A DNA stretch of 64,000 nucleotides from Xanthomonas cissicola (GCF_008801575.1 NZ_VZPL01000005.1:62001-126000); one strand, 5' to 3'; positions 50,612 through 61,155 are shown, counted from the stretch's first letter. Notes: generated by a model from the sequence alone, not told the origin. Program-made: numbers and translations.

Positions 50612-50753
50612 GTGCAAGGCTCAGATGGATGACGCCGGCACGGTAGTGCAGCGTAAGTGAGCATGCCGTCGACGGGAGAACAGGCGACTGCACAGGCGCA
50701 GGTGGACGGCGATAGCAGCCAACAGCCAAGCACCCGTCCGATGACATCGCAGA

Positions 50754-50782
50754 TAAAAAAGGCGCCTTTCGGCGCCTTTTTC
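50754..50782. terminator. Bidirectional Rho-independent terminator
   Basis: GGCGCC TTTC GGCGCC with A-runs on the left and T-runs on the right can end transcription from either side. It lies directly after the ettA stop (minus strand). Confidence 0.85.
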
Positions 50783-50797
50783 TACTCCGACGACGAC

Positions 50798-52459
50798 TTA
50801 CTTCAACGCTTTGAAGCGCAGGCGCTTGGGGCCGGCGTCGTCGCCCATGCGGCGGCGCTTGTCTTCTTCATACTCGCGATAGTTGCCCTGGAAGAACTCC
50901 ACGTGCGAATCGCCTTCGAAGGCCAAGATGTGCGTGGCGATGCGGTCCAGGAACCAGCGGTCATGCGAAATCACGAAGGTATTGCCAGGGAATTCCAGCA
51001 ACGCATCTTCCAGCGCACGCAGGGTTTCGATGTCCAGGTCGTTTGACGGTTCGTCGAGCAGCAGTACGTTGCCGCCCTGCAGCAGGGTCTTGGCCATGTG
51101 CAGACGACCGCGCTCACCACCGGACAGCGAACCGACCATCTTCTGCTGGTCCTGGCCCTTGAAGTTGAAGCGGCCGATGTAGGCGCGCGACTGGATCTCG
51201 ATGCCGTTGATGTTGAGGATGTCCAGGCCCCCAGCGATTTCCTGGAACACATTGTGGTTGCCTTCCAGCGCGTCGCGGCTCTGGTCCACGTACGACAGCT
51301 GCACGGTCGGTCCGACCACGATCTCGCCGGAGTCCGGCTTTTCCTGGCCGGTAATCATCTTGAACAGGGTCGACTTACCGGCACCGTTGGGGCCGATGAT
51401 GCCGACGATGGCGCCCGGCGGCACGATCATCGACAGGTTGTCGATCAACAGGCGGTCGCCGAACTTCTTGGACACGTTCTTGAACTCCATCACCGCGTTG
51501 CCCAGGCGTTCGCCCGGCGGGATGAAGATCTCGTTGGTTTCGTTGCGCTTCTGGTAATCGACCGATTGCAGCTCTTCCAGGCGGGCCAGACGTGCCTTGC
51601 CCTTGGTGCGGCCGCCCTTGGCGTTCTGGCGCGACCATTCCAGTTCCTTCTGGATCGCCTTCTGGCGGGACTTCTCCTGGTTGTCTTCCTGCTTGAGGCG
51701 CTCGTCCTTCTGGGTCAGCCAGTCGGTGTAGTTGCCCTTCCACGGAATGCCGCGGCCGCGGTCCAGTTCCAGGATCCACTCGGCGGCGTTGTCGAGGAAG
51801 TAGCGATCATGCGTCACCGCCACCACGGTGCCGGTGTAGCGCGCCAGGAACTGCTCCAGCCATTCCACCGACTCGGCGTCCAGGTGGTTGGTGGGTTCGT
51901 CGAGCAGCAGCATGTCCGGCTTTTGCAACAGTAGGCGGCACAGCGCCACGCGACGCTTTTCGCCACCGGAGAGCTTGCCGACGATGGCGTCCCACGGCGG
52001 CAGGCGCAGCGCATCGGCGGCCACATCCAGCTGGTTTTCCAGGGTGTGCGCATCGCCGGCGGCCAGGATCGCTTCCAGGCGTTCCTGTTCCTTGGCCAGC
52101 GCGTCGAAATCGGCGCCTTCTTCGGCATAGGCCAGATACACCGCGTCCAGCGCGGCCTGGGCCTGCAGCACGTCGCCCACGCCCTCTTCCACCGCCTCGC
52201 GCACGGTGTGCTCGGGATTGAGCTGCGGTTCCTGCGCCAGGTAGCCGACCTTGATGCCCGGTTGCGGGCGTGCCTCGCCTTCGAAATCGGTGTCCACCCC
52301 GGCCATGATCTTCAGTACCGTGGACTTGCCCGCGCCGTTCAGGCCCAGCAGGCCGATCTTGGCGCCCGGGAAGAAGCTCAGCGAGATGTCCTTGATGATC
52401 TGCCGCTTGGGCGGGACCACCTTGCTGACGCGGTTCATGGTGTAGATGTATTGCGACAT
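50798..52459 (-). CDS. ettA: Energy-dependent translational throttle protein EttA (ABC-F)
   Basis: This 553-residue ABC-F protein has two nucleotide-binding domains: Walker A GLNGAGKST and GPNGAGKST, signatures LSGGEKRR and LSGGERGR, and Walker B LLLDEPTNHLD and LLLDEPSNDLD. A basic linker (EKSRQKAIQKELEW onward) joins them, as in EttA. It binds the ribosomal E site and gates the first peptide bond according to ATP level. ATG 52459 gives MSQYIYTMNRVSK, the family start. Confidence 0.95.
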   Translation of the reverse strand: MSQYIYTMNRVSKVVPPKRQIIKDISLSFFPGAKIGLLGLNGAGKSTVLKIMAGVDTDFEGEARPQPGIKVGYLAQEPQLNPEHTVREAVEEGVGDVLQAQAALDAVYLAYAEEGADFDALAKEQERLEAILAAGDAHTLENQLDVAADALRLPPWDAIVGKLSGGEKRRVALCRLLLQKPDMLLLDEPTNHLDAESVEWLEQFLARYTGTVVAVTHDRYFLDNAAEWILELDRGRGIPWKGNYTDWLTQKDERLKQEDNQEKSRQKAIQKELEWSRQNAKGGRTKGKARLARLEELQSVDYQKRNETNEIFIPPGERLGNAVMEFKNVSKKFGDRLLIDNLSMIVPPGAIVGIIGPNGAGKSTLFKMITGQEKPDSGEIVVGPTVQLSYVDQSRDALEGNHNVFQEIAGGLDILNINGIEIQSRAYIGRFNFKGQDQQKMVGSLSGGERGRLHMAKTLLQGGNVLLLDEPSNDLDIETLRALEDALLEFPGNTFVISHDRWFLDRIATHILAFEGDSHVEFFQGNYREYEEDKRRRMGDDAGPKRLRFKALK

Positions 52460-52683
52460 GGGGGCTCCGTGGACGCAGGCAGCCCGCCGGCCGAGGCCGG
52501 AGGCAGCGGAAAAGGGATTGCGCCAATTATACGGGCAAGTGGCTTGGGTCGCGGCAGCGCCCCGGCAGTTAAACGGCACCTTACTTTCGACCTGAATAGG
52601 CTTTTTCGTAATCGATTCCAGCAAGAATGCGTTAAGGCGGTCCGTCCCTTAATGAAATTACGACACCGCGAACAGGAACCGTC

Positions 52684-53181
52684 ATGAACCGCAAACGCAT
52701 CGTTACCGTTGTGCTTTCCTCCATCCTGGCGCTGGGTGCCTTCGCACCTGCTGCGTTCGCCGGGGATTGGGACCGCGACCACGATCGGCGCGGCCATGAT
52801 CGCCACCATGGCCCCGACCATCGAAGGGACTGGCGCGACGACCGCCGTGACGACCGTCGCGAGTGGCGCCAGGACCGCCGCTACTACAGCAATGGCTATC
52901 GCGAGGGCTACCGCGATGCCCGCTACCAGGACCGCCGCTACGACCGCAATCGCGTCTACGTCTACGACCGCCCCGCGTACTACCGCGCCGGCCCGCCGCC
53001 GCGTCCGTACTGGGCCCGTGGCCAGCGCTACCATGGCCCGGTCTATGTGGTGAACGATTACGACCGCTACGACCTGCGCCGCCCGCCGTACGGCTATCGC
53101 TGGCAGCGCGACGACCGCGGCAATCTGCTGTTGGTGGCTATCGCCACCGGCATCATTGCCGACCTGGTGCTCAACAACTAA
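52684..53181 (+). CDS. RcnB-family periplasmic protein, Arg/Asp-rich
   Basis: This 165-residue protein has a signal peptide (ends AFAGDWD) followed by a segment rich in Arg, Asp and His, then an RcnB-like end ([25 protein letters not shown]). RcnB helps Ni/Co balance in E. coli; here the His and Asp could bind metal, but this is inference. The gene stands alone between ettA and glyA, with its own terminator. Confidence 0.75.
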   Translation: MNRKRIVTVVLSSILALGAFAPAAFAGDWDRDHDRRGHDRHHGPDHRRDWRDDRRDDRREWRQDRRYYSNGYREGYRDARYQDRRYDRNRVYVYDRPAYYRAGPPPRPYWARGQRYHGPVYVVNDYDRYDLRRPPYGYRWQRDDRGNLLLVAIATGIIADLVLNN

Positions 53182-53239
53182 CTCGGCGCGGCCACCGGGT
53201 CATTCCCGGCCGCGACCGGCCGTCGGGCCAGTCATCGCA

Positions 53240-53270
53240 CAAAGGCGCATCTCCGGGTGCGCCTTTGTCA
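53240..53270 (+). terminator. Rho-independent terminator after RcnB-like gene
   Basis: CAAAGGCGCA and TGCGCCTTTG form a perfect 10-bp stem around an 8-base loop, with T-residues in the 3' arm, 60 bases after the stop. Confidence 0.55.
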
Positions 53271-53378
53271 TGTGCGCAGTACGGGGGCACCGGCCGTGCC
53301 GGCTGCGCGGTTGGTCACCCGTGCGGCAGGGGCTTACAATCGGCGACCCTACTGGCAATAGCTGCCCCGGAGCTTCGA

Positions 53379-54632
<1,254 letters not shown>

Positions 54633-54635
54633 TAC

Positions 54636-54724
54636 GGAATGGGGAATGGGGAGACGAGAATGGTAAAAGCGACGCTGCGATAGCTCTGCTGGCCCGATTC
54701 CCTATTCCCCTCTCCCTATTCCCG
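54636..54724. repeat. Dispersed inverted-repeat element, copy 1
   Basis: Left arm GGAATGGGGAATGGGGAGAC and right arm (54695-54724) of CGATTCCC/ATTCCC units can pair into a long hairpin around a loop with TAAAAGCGACGCTGCGATA. A related copy lies at 61156-61253. It sits between glyA and nrdR. Confidence 0.75.
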
Positions 54725-54732
54725 GACGTCTG

Positions 54733-55257
54733 ATGCATTGCCCCTTCTGCCAGCACAACGACACCCGCGTGATCGATTCGCGGGTGTCCGAAGACGGCAC
54801 GACGATCCGTCGGCGCCGCGAGTGCGAGGCGTGCGGCGAACGGTTCAGTACGTTGGAAACGATCGAGCTGAAGCTGCCCACCGTGGTCAAGAGCGATGGT
54901 GGACGCGAGGCGTTCGATGCACGCAAGCTGCGCACCAGCTTCGACCGCGCGCTGCAAAAGCGGCCGGTGGCCGAAGAGCAGATCGAAGCGGCGGTGCGCG
55001 CGGTGGTGCACCAGCTGCGCATGTCCGGCGAGCGCGAAGTGGGTTCGCTGCGGGTAGGCGAATACGTGATGGTGGAGCTGCGCAAGCTCGATCATGTCGG
55101 CTATGTGCGCTTTGCCTCGGTGTATCGCAGTTTTCAGGACGTGGCCGACTTCCGCGAGGAAATCGAAAAGCTCGAACGCGAACTGCCGGTCGGCAGCGAA
55201 CAACTGCCGCTGCTGGAAGCGGCATTGGAACGCGCCGGCAAACCCGGCAAGCGATGA
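54733..55257 (+). CDS. nrdR: Transcriptional repressor NrdR
   Basis: This 174-residue protein has an N-terminal zinc ribbon ([16 protein letters not shown], then CEACGERF) and an ATP-cone domain ([20 protein letters not shown]). It represses ribonucleotide reductase genes in response to dATP/ATP. ATG 54733 begins the zinc ribbon. The stop overlaps the next gene (ATGA), so it is coupled to the acetyltransferase. Confidence 0.96.
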
Positions 55258-55739
55258 GCGCGATGCGCATCGCCTGCGTTGCGCAAACGCCGCAGTACCT
55301 GCCTGCGATTGCGCAAGCGCATCTACAGGCCTTCGGCGCGCTGTTGCCGGAGTGGAACATCGATGAGGCGCTGAGCGAGTTGCGCAGCCATGCGCGCGAT
55401 GGCGTCATTCCGACGACCTGGGTGGCGCTGGATCAAACGCAGTGGCTGGGCTCGGTGAGCCTGCTCGAAAACGACGACGCACGCATCCGACGATGGTCGC
55501 CTTGGTTAGCGTCGTTGTATGTGCAGCCGCAAGCGCGCGGGCAGGGCATCGGGGAGGCGTTGGTGGCGCACTGTGTGCAGGCCGCCGCGCAGCTGGGCGT
55601 GCCGCTGCTCTATCTGTATTGCCAGCCGGGATTGGTGCCGTTCTACCAGCGCCTGGGATGGCAGACACATACCGAATTATTGCTGGGCCCGATGCAGATC
55701 GTGGTGATGCGCATTGCGCCGGGAGTGGTGACGCAATGA
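55254..55739 (+). CDS. GNAT-family N-acetyltransferase
   Basis: This 161-residue protein has the GNAT acetyl-CoA loop [12 protein letters not shown] and the following helix and strand ([20 protein letters not shown]). Substrate unknown. It is wedged between nrdR and ribD by ATGA overlaps on both sides, so it is probably co-translated with both. The context does not show its role. Confidence 0.85.
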
Positions 55740-56845
55740 GTGAGGCCGCAACGACCGCCAGTGCCGACGACCATCGCTGGATGGCGCAGGCGTTGCGTCT
55801 GGCCGAGCGCGGCGCCTACACCACCCGCCCCAATCCGATGGTGGGCTGCGTGATCGTGCGCGATGGCGTATGCGTGGGCGAGGGCTTTCATCAACGTGCC
55901 GGCGGCCCGCATGCCGAAGTCTTCGCGCTGCGTGCAGCGGGTGAGTTGGCGCGCGGTGCCACCGCGTATGTGACGCTGGAGCCATGCGCGCATTACGGAC
56001 GCACGCCGCCGTGTGCGCTGGCTTTGATCGAGGCAGGCGTCAGACGTGTGGTCGCGGCGATGGCCGACCCGTTTCCGCAGGTCAATGGCGGCGGTTTCGC
56101 GTTGCTGCGCGAGGCAGGGATCGAAGTGCTGAGCGGCGTGATGCAGGCGCAGGCGCGCACGCTTAACCGGGGATTTCTATCGCGGGTGGAGCGTGGGCGG
56201 CCGTGGTTGCGGGTCAAACTCGGCGCCAGCCTGGACGGCCGTACCGCGCTGGCCAGCGGCGAATCCAAATGGATCACCAGTGCCGATGCGCGTGCAGATG
56301 TGCAGCGCTGGCGCGCACGTGCGGGCGCGGTCCTGACCGGTGCAGGTACGGTGATGGCCGACGACCCATCCATGACGGTGCGGCTGGGCGAGGACACGTC
56401 GGTCGTGCCGCCGTTGCGCGTGGTGCTCGATGCCGGGCTGCGGACGTTGGCGTGCAGGAACATTCGTCAGGGCGACGCGCCGACGCTGTATCTGCATGGC
56501 GAGGATGTGTCCGCACCTTTGCCGACCGATGCGCAGTTCCTTGCGATGCAGCTGCATGCTGGACGTTTCGATCTGACCGCGGTGCTGGCGCTGCTGGCCG
56601 AGCGCGGCATCAACGAAGTCCACGTGGAAGGCGGCGCCACGCTGAGCGGTGCGCTGCTGCAGGCCGGGCTGGTCGACGAACTGCTGGTCTACATGGCCCC
56701 GGTGTTGCTGGGCGACACCGCAAAGCCCTTGCTCGCTGGCCTTGGCATCGAAACGATGGCGCAGCGCGCTGCGCTGCAGCTGCTGGATGTGCGCCAGCTG
56801 GGCCAGAATCTGCGTCTGCGCTATGCGCCGGTTGTTGCCGGGTGA
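55736..56845 (+). CDS. ribD: Bifunctional riboflavin deaminase/reductase RibD
   Basis: This 369-residue protein has the N-terminal deaminase zinc site (HAEVFAL, then EPCAHYGRTPPC) and a C-terminal reductase (KLGASLDGRTAL, EGGATLSGALL). It acts on the second and third steps of riboflavin synthesis. ATG 55736 overlaps the GNAT stop. The other rib genes lie beyond the Ax21-like gene, under an FMN riboswitch; ribD itself is not behind that riboswitch. Confidence 0.95.
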   Translation: MSEAATTASADDHRWMAQALRLAERGAYTTRPNPMVGCVIVRDGVCVGEGFHQRAGGPHAEVFALRAAGELARGATAYVTLEPCAHYGRTPPCALALIEAGVRRVVAAMADPFPQVNGGGFALLREAGIEVLSGVMQAQARTLNRGFLSRVERGRPWLRVKLGASLDGRTALASGESKWITSADARADVQRWRARAGAVLTGAGTVMADDPSMTVRLGEDTSVVPPLRVVLDAGLRTLACRNIRQGDAPTLYLHGEDVSAPLPTDAQFLAMQLHAGRFDLTAVLALLAERGINEVHVEGGATLSGALLQAGLVDELLVYMAPVLLGDTAKPLLAGLGIETMAQRAALQLLDVRQLGQNLRLRYAPVVAG

Positions 56846-56892
56846 GCGCTGCATGGGGCGCGCGATGCTGCGCGGCCGTGCCGTTACGCGCA

Positions 56893-56924
56893 TAAAAAAG
56901 GCCCCGCATGCGGGGCCTTTTTTT
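56893..56924. terminator. Bidirectional Rho-independent terminator
   Basis: GGCCCCGC AT GCGGGGCC with an A-run before and a T-run after serves ribD (+) and the convergent Ax21-like gene (-). Confidence 0.88.
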
Positions 56925-56939
56925 CATGCGCGACGCCGA

Positions 56940-57563
56940 TCAGAAGCTCGCGCGCACGCCGACCTTGTACTGGTTGGCGTCGTCGACGAACTGCGCTTCG
57001 GCGACCAGGCCCCAGGTGCGGGTGAAGTTGACCTGGCCACCCAGGGTGCCGACGAACTCACCCTTGTCCACGTCGCTACCGTCGATGTAGCCGGCCTTGA
57101 TCCAGGCTTCGGTGCGCGGCGAAGGCTTGCCGCGCAGACCCAGGTTGGCGAAGCCCAGGTTGCTCGAATCCGACGCATCGTCGACCGAACGGCCGCGCAG
57201 GCGCAGGTCGGATTCGACCTTGGCGCGCAACACGCTGATGTCGGCGGTGAACTCGACGCGCTCGGTCATTTCCTGGCGGTACCCAATACCCAACGTGGCC
57301 TGCTGCAGCGTGCCTTCGAGCACGAAGCCGCCACCGAGGGTGTAATCCTTGTTGGCGCGCTCATAGCTGGCCAACAGGTAGACCGGCTGGGCAATCTGCC
57401 AGGAACCGCGGATGTAGCCGCCGTCGATATCGTCCGAATCGCCGTTGACGCTGATTTCGGTACGGTTCCAGCCACCTTCGACATAAGTGTAGCTCAGGCC
57501 TTCCGCAGACGCGGCAAACGGTGCGGCCGCCAGCAGCGCAGCCAGAATCAGGGTCTTACGCAT
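56940..57563 (-). CDS. Ax21-like outer membrane beta-barrel protein
   Basis: This 207-residue protein has a signal peptide (MRKTLILAALLAAAPFAASA) and alternating beta strands ending in Phe (KVGVRASF), an outer membrane assembly signal. LSYTYVEGGWN, LLASYERAN and TRTWGLVAEAQF resemble the Ax21 family of Xanthomonas. Ax21 was once proposed to trigger XA21 immunity, a claim later withdrawn; barrel function remains unclear. ATG 57563 starts the signal peptide. It is convergent with ribD. Confidence 0.8.
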   Translation of the reverse strand: MRKTLILAALLAAAPFAASAEGLSYTYVEGGWNRTEISVNGDSDDIDGGYIRGSWQIAQPVYLLASYERANKDYTLGGGFVLEGTLQQATLGIGYRQEMTERVEFTADISVLRAKVESDLRLRGRSVDDASDSSNLGFANLGLRGKPSPRTEAWIKAGYIDGSDVDKGEFVGTLGGQVNFTRTWGLVAEAQFVDDANQYKVGVRASF

Positions 57564-57786
57564 TGGATGTCTCTCTCCGAATTGATGTCCGTGTCTCCAC
57601 CCCGTTGCGAGGTGGAAAAGAACGACGTCTCCCGTCGCGGCGCGTAAATTAACAGATCCTTCACAATCCTGGCTATGGGGGGATTTCCTGACATGACGCA
57701 GTGTCCTGCCAGACTTCTTCCACACTCAGCCTTCGCGCCGATGTGCCCTGTTAAACTTTGCGCGCCGGTTCGCCGGTACTCACGAA

Positions 57787-57959
57787 CGTCTTCAGGGCGG
57801 GGTGCGATTCCCCACCGGCGGTAGGCATGCGCAAGCATGCGAGCCCGCGAGCGCTTGCACTCCAGGGTTGAGCGGACTAACGCCAAACCCCTGCTGCGCA
57901 AGGTCAGCAGATCCGGTCCGATGCCGGAGCCGACGGTATAGTCCGGATGAAAGAAGACG
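57787..57959 (+). promoter_or_regulatory. FMN riboswitch (RFN element)
   Basis: The conserved RFN sequence is present: GGGCGGGGTGCGATTCCCC with ACCGGCGGT after it, and GATGCCGGAGCCGACGGTAT near the end. P1 is a perfect 7-bp stem, CGTCTTC (57787-57793) with GAAGACG (57953-57959). It precedes ribE, ribBX, ribH, and would lower expression when FMN is high. A stable hairpin at 57966-57985 is a possible expression platform. Confidence 0.95.
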
Positions 57960-57965
57960 GCCACC

Positions 57966-57985
57966 GCACAGCCTTGCGGCTGTGC
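57966..57985 (+). promoter_or_regulatory. Hairpin after the riboswitch, possible expression platform
   Basis: GCACAGCC and GGCTGTGC form an 8-bp stem around a TTGC tetraloop six bases after the aptamer. No clear T-run follows, so it may act by Rho or by translation rather than by intrinsic termination. Confidence 0.45.
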
Positions 57986-58044
57986 GCGCGCCTGTTTGCT
58001 TTGCCTTGCGGCGTTTTTCGCTCAACTCCTGCGAGAAACGACTA

Positions 58045-58131
58045 ATGTCCATGCACCACTTGCCGCGCTGCGCCGCGGCCTTCCAGCGCTCCACCACGGC
58101 AGCCTTGCTGCTGCAAGCGGGGGCACGCTAA
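58045..58131 (+). CDS. 28-codon leader ORF upstream of ribE
   Basis: ATG 58045 starts a 28-codon frame ending TAA at 58129-58131, whose last A is the first base of the ribE ATG (TAATG). The peptide runs MSMHHLPRCAAAF to LLLQAGAR. It could couple ribE translation to the riboswitch. No family match is recognised and the ribosome site is weak (GCGAGAAACG). Confidence 0.4.
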   Translation: MSMHHLPRCAAAFQRSTTAALLLQAGAR

Positions 58132-58733
58132 TGTTCACCGGCATCATCGAAGGCGTCGGCCAGCTGGCCGCGCGACAGCCGCAGGGCGGCGATGTGCGTT
58201 TCACCTTCGCCACCGGCACGCTGCCGTTCGAAGCGGTCCAGTTGGGCGAGAGCATCGCGGTCAATGGCGTGTGCCTGACCGTGATCGCGTTCGACGCGGA
58301 CAGTTTTCAGGCCGATGCCTCGACCGAGACGCTGTCGCTGACCACCCTGGGCGCGTTGCCGGAGGGCGCATTGCTCAATCTGGAACGCGCGATGCGACCC
58401 ACCGATCGGCTTGGCGGGCACCTGGTCAGCGGACATGTGGATGGCCTGGGCCAGGTGCAGTCGGTCCATGACGATGCGCGTGCGCAGCGCTGGCGGTTTG
58501 CCGCGCCGGCGTCGGTGTTGCGCTATGTGGCCAAGAAGGGCTCGATTTGCGTGGACGGCGTGAGCCTCACCGTCAACGACGTAGACGAAGACGGCTTCGA
58601 GGTCGCGTTGATTCCGCACACCGTAGCCCACACCGCGTTTGCGCAGACTGCGGTCGGTGCGGCGGTGAACCTGGAAATCGATCTGGTGGCGCGCTACGTC
58701 GAACGCCTGCTCGGCACGCGGGGGGCAGCATGA
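58131..58733 (+). CDS. ribE: Riboflavin synthase alpha chain RibE
   Basis: This 200-residue protein has the duplicated lumazine-binding domain, beginning MFTGIIEGVGQ, with LGGHLVSGHVDG between repeats and GSICVDGVSLTV in the second. It turns 6,7-dimethyl-8-ribityllumazine into riboflavin. ATG 58131 is preceded by the short leader ORF, and the stop overlaps the ribBX start (ATGA). Confidence 0.95.
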   Translation: MFTGIIEGVGQLAARQPQGGDVRFTFATGTLPFEAVQLGESIAVNGVCLTVIAFDADSFQADASTETLSLTTLGALPEGALLNLERAMRPTDRLGGHLVSGHVDGLGQVQSVHDDARAQRWRFAAPASVLRYVAKKGSICVDGVSLTVNDVDEDGFEVALIPHTVAHTAFAQTAVGAAVNLEIDLVARYVERLLGTRGAA

Positions 58734-59869
58734 ATTTCGCGCCCGTTCCGGAACTGATCGAAGAACTGCGCGCCGGACGCATGGTGGTCATCGTCGATGA
58801 CGAAGACCGCGAAAACGAAGGCGATCTGATCATGGCCGCCGAGTTGGTGAAGCCGTCGGACATCAACTTCATGGTCACCCACGCGCGCGGGCTGGTGTGC
58901 CTGTCGCTGACCCGCGAGCGCTGCGCGCAGCTGGGTCTGGCGCCGATGGTGCGCAACAACACCGCGCAGTTCCAGACCAACTTCACTGTCAGCATCGAAG
59001 CGGCCGAAGGGGTGACCACCGGCATTTCGGCCTACGACCGCGCGCACACCGTGCGCACCGCAGTCCGCCCGGATGCCCGGCCACAGGATTTGAGCCAGCC
59101 CGGGCATATTTTCCCGTTGATCTCCCAGCCCGGTGGCGTGCTGACCCGCGCCGGCCACACCGAAGCGGCCAGCGATCTGCCGATGCTGGCCGGACTGGAA
59201 CCGGCCGGTGTGCTGGTGGAAGTGCTCAACCCGGACGGCAGCATGGCGCGTCGCCCGCAGCTGGAAGTGTTCGCGCGCGAGCATGGGCTGAAGATGGGCT
59301 CGATCGCCGACCTGATCGCATATCGGCTTGCCAATGAGCACACCGTCGAGCGCGTGGACGAGCGCGAGATCACCACCGAATTCGGTGCGTTCAAGCTGGT
59401 GACCTACCGCGACCGCATCGCGCACGACCTGCACTTTGCGCTGTTGCGCGGGCGTGCCGATCCGCAGACGCCGACGCTGGTGCGCGTCCAGGTGGAAAAC
59501 CCATTGGCCGACCTGCTGCACTGGCAGCGCGATGACTTCGGCGTGGCAGCCACTGATGCCTTGCGCGCGATCGCCGCCGAGGGGCAGGGCGTGATGGTGG
59601 TGCTGTCGGCGCCACGCGACAGCGAATCGCTGCTGGCACGGCTGCGCCAGCAGCCCGAAGCCGCCGCCAATGCCAAGGACGTGAGTCAGTGGCGGCGCAA
59701 CGGCGCCGGTGCGCAGATCCTGGCCGACCTCGGCCTGGGCAAGTTGCGCGTGCTGGGCACCCCCCGGCGCCAGGTGGGGTTGGCCGGATTCGGGCTGGAG
59801 GTGGTCGAGTATTTGGAGTGCCATGCCGGTGAAGGCGTGCGCTCGGTGCCGCCGTCTGCCGTTCCCTGA
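58730..59869 (+). CDS. ribBX: DHBP synthase fused to an inactive GTP cyclohydrolase II-like domain (RibBX)
   Basis: This 379-residue protein has a complete N-terminal DHBP synthase (VDDEDRENEGDLIMAAE, HTEAASDLPMLAG). The C-terminal half follows the GTP cyclohydrolase II layout, but the zinc Cys motif HSECLTGD is replaced by QVENPLADLL and CDCG by DDFG. It is therefore unlikely to be cyclohydrolase-active. This form is the RibBX variant of Proteobacteria. A separate ribA must exist elsewhere. It overlaps ribE by ATGA. Confidence 0.9.
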   Translation: MNFAPVPELIEELRAGRMVVIVDDEDRENEGDLIMAAELVKPSDINFMVTHARGLVCLSLTRERCAQLGLAPMVRNNTAQFQTNFTVSIEAAEGVTTGISAYDRAHTVRTAVRPDARPQDLSQPGHIFPLISQPGGVLTRAGHTEAASDLPMLAGLEPAGVLVEVLNPDGSMARRPQLEVFAREHGLKMGSIADLIAYRLANEHTVERVDEREITTEFGAFKLVTYRDRIAHDLHFALLRGRADPQTPTLVRVQVENPLADLLHWQRDDFGVAATDALRAIAAEGQGVMVVLSAPRDSESLLARLRQQPEAAANAKDVSQWRRNGAGAQILADLGLGKLRVLGTPRRQVGLAGFGLEVVEYLECHAGEGVRSVPPSAVP

Positions 59870-60207
59870 GATGGCTGCGAGCGGTTGCCGCAATCACTTG
59901 GCCGGTCGCGGTGGTCTCGACTGTTGCGTTGCTGACGGCGCGCAGCTGTCAGCAACGCGGTGCGTGTGCCGGCAACGCAGTGGCCTGGTGTCGCTACCAA
60001 TCCAGCCATGGCCTGCGCTGGCTGGCTGTGCAGGCGCAAGAGCCTGGTGGCGCTGGGCGATGTCCTCAATAACTTCGGCCGATTGCCATGGCCTGTGTTG
60101 TTGACGCGCATGGCTGGGTCTGCTTTGGCCGACCCGGCCCACACGCGTCGGCCAGGCCTGGGCCCGGCAGCTGTTAAACTTCCCGCCCCCTCGAGTTGCC
60201 GACCCGC
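59870..60207. other. Intergenic region of about 340 bp between ribBX and ribH
   Basis: It has two hairpins: CGTTGCTGAC/GTCAGCAACG (59927-59957, 10-bp stem) and TGGCCGAC/GTCGGCCA (60126-60154, 8-bp stem). A TGTTAAACTT decamer near 60172, also found before the riboswitch (about 57749), may be a promoter core. No gene seen. Confidence 0.5.
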
Positions 60208-60672
60208 ATGACCCACTACGAAGGCGATCTTCGCCCCACCACCGCGCGCTTTGCGATCATCGCCAGCCGCTGGAATGCCCGTATCACCGACGTGCTGGTT
60301 GCCGGCGCGCGCCAGAGCCTGGCCGGCAACGGCATCGGCGAAGACGCCATCGACGTGATCCGCGTGCCGGGCGCCTGGGAGATCCCGATCGCCGCCAATC
60401 GCGTAGCGCAGTCCGGTCAGCACGGCGCGATCATCGCGCTGGGCTGCGTGATTCGTGGCGATACCCGCCATTACGAGCACGTGGCCGACCTGTGTGCCGA
60501 AGGCCTGATGAGCGTGCAGTTGCAGACCGGCGTGCCGGTGCTCAATGGCGTGCTGGCGGTCGAACGCGTGGAAGATGCCGAAGCCCGTGCTGGCGGCAGC
60601 CACGGCAATAAGGGCGAGGAATGCGCGCTTGCAGCGCTGGAACTGGTGAATTTGATGGAGTTGCTGCCATGA
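60208..60672 (+). CDS. ribH: 6,7-dimethyl-8-ribityllumazine synthase RibH
   Basis: This 154-residue protein has the lumazine synthase motifs: [45 protein letters not shown], and [11 protein letters not shown]. It makes the RibE substrate. ATG 60208 was chosen over TTG 60196. The stop overlaps nusB (ATGA), a common arrangement. Confidence 0.96.
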   Translation: MTHYEGDLRPTTARFAIIASRWNARITDVLVAGARQSLAGNGIGEDAIDVIRVPGAWEIPIAANRVAQSGQHGAIIALGCVIRGDTRHYEHVADLCAEGLMSVQLQTGVPVLNGVLAVERVEDAEARAGGSHGNKGEECALAALELVNLMELLP

Positions 60673-61148
60673 GCAAGCCCGGTGGGCATTCGCGCCACGG
60701 CCGTCGCGACGGCATCGACCCGGTGCTGCGGTCGCGCGCACGTCGGCGCGCCTTGCAGGCGGTCTATGCCTGGCAGATCTCCGGCGGTTTCGCCAAGCAG
60801 GTGATCGCGCAGTTCGCGCACGAGCAGGCGCACGAAGTGGCCGATCTGGCGTACTTCGAGAACCTGGTGGAAGGCGTGCTGAGCAATCGCGCCGAGCTGG
60901 ATACCGCGCTGACGCCGTACCTGGATCGCAGCGTGGAAGAGGTCGATGCGATCGAACGCGCCGTGCTGCGCCTGGCCGCCTACGAATTGCTGTACCGCCA
61001 GGATGTGCCGTACCGCGTGGTGATCAACGAAGCGATCGAAACCGCCAAGCGCTTCGGCTCCGAGCACGGCCACACCTACGTCAACGGGGTACTGGGCCGC
61101 GCCGCGGTGGAGTGGCGCAAGGTGGAGTCGGGCGCCAGCGGCGCCTGA
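60669..61148 (+). CDS. nusB: Transcription antitermination factor NusB
   Basis: This 159-residue helical protein has [16 protein letters not shown], then [33 protein letters not shown] and [17 protein letters not shown], the NusB landmarks. It binds boxA RNA with S10 during rRNA transcription. ATG 60669 overlaps the ribH stop. Confidence 0.95.
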   Translation: MSKPGGHSRHGRRDGIDPVLRSRARRRALQAVYAWQISGGFAKQVIAQFAHEQAHEVADLAYFENLVEGVLSNRAELDTALTPYLDRSVEEVDAIERAVLRLAAYELLYRQDVPYRVVINEAIETAKRFGSEHGHTYVNGVLGRAAVEWRKVESGASGA

Positions 61149-61155
61149 GCGCCGC

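Noticed and set aside
51098-51934. Plus-strand frame opposite ettA
   Set aside because: It is the antisense frame of a conserved ABC-F gene with no recognisable domain.
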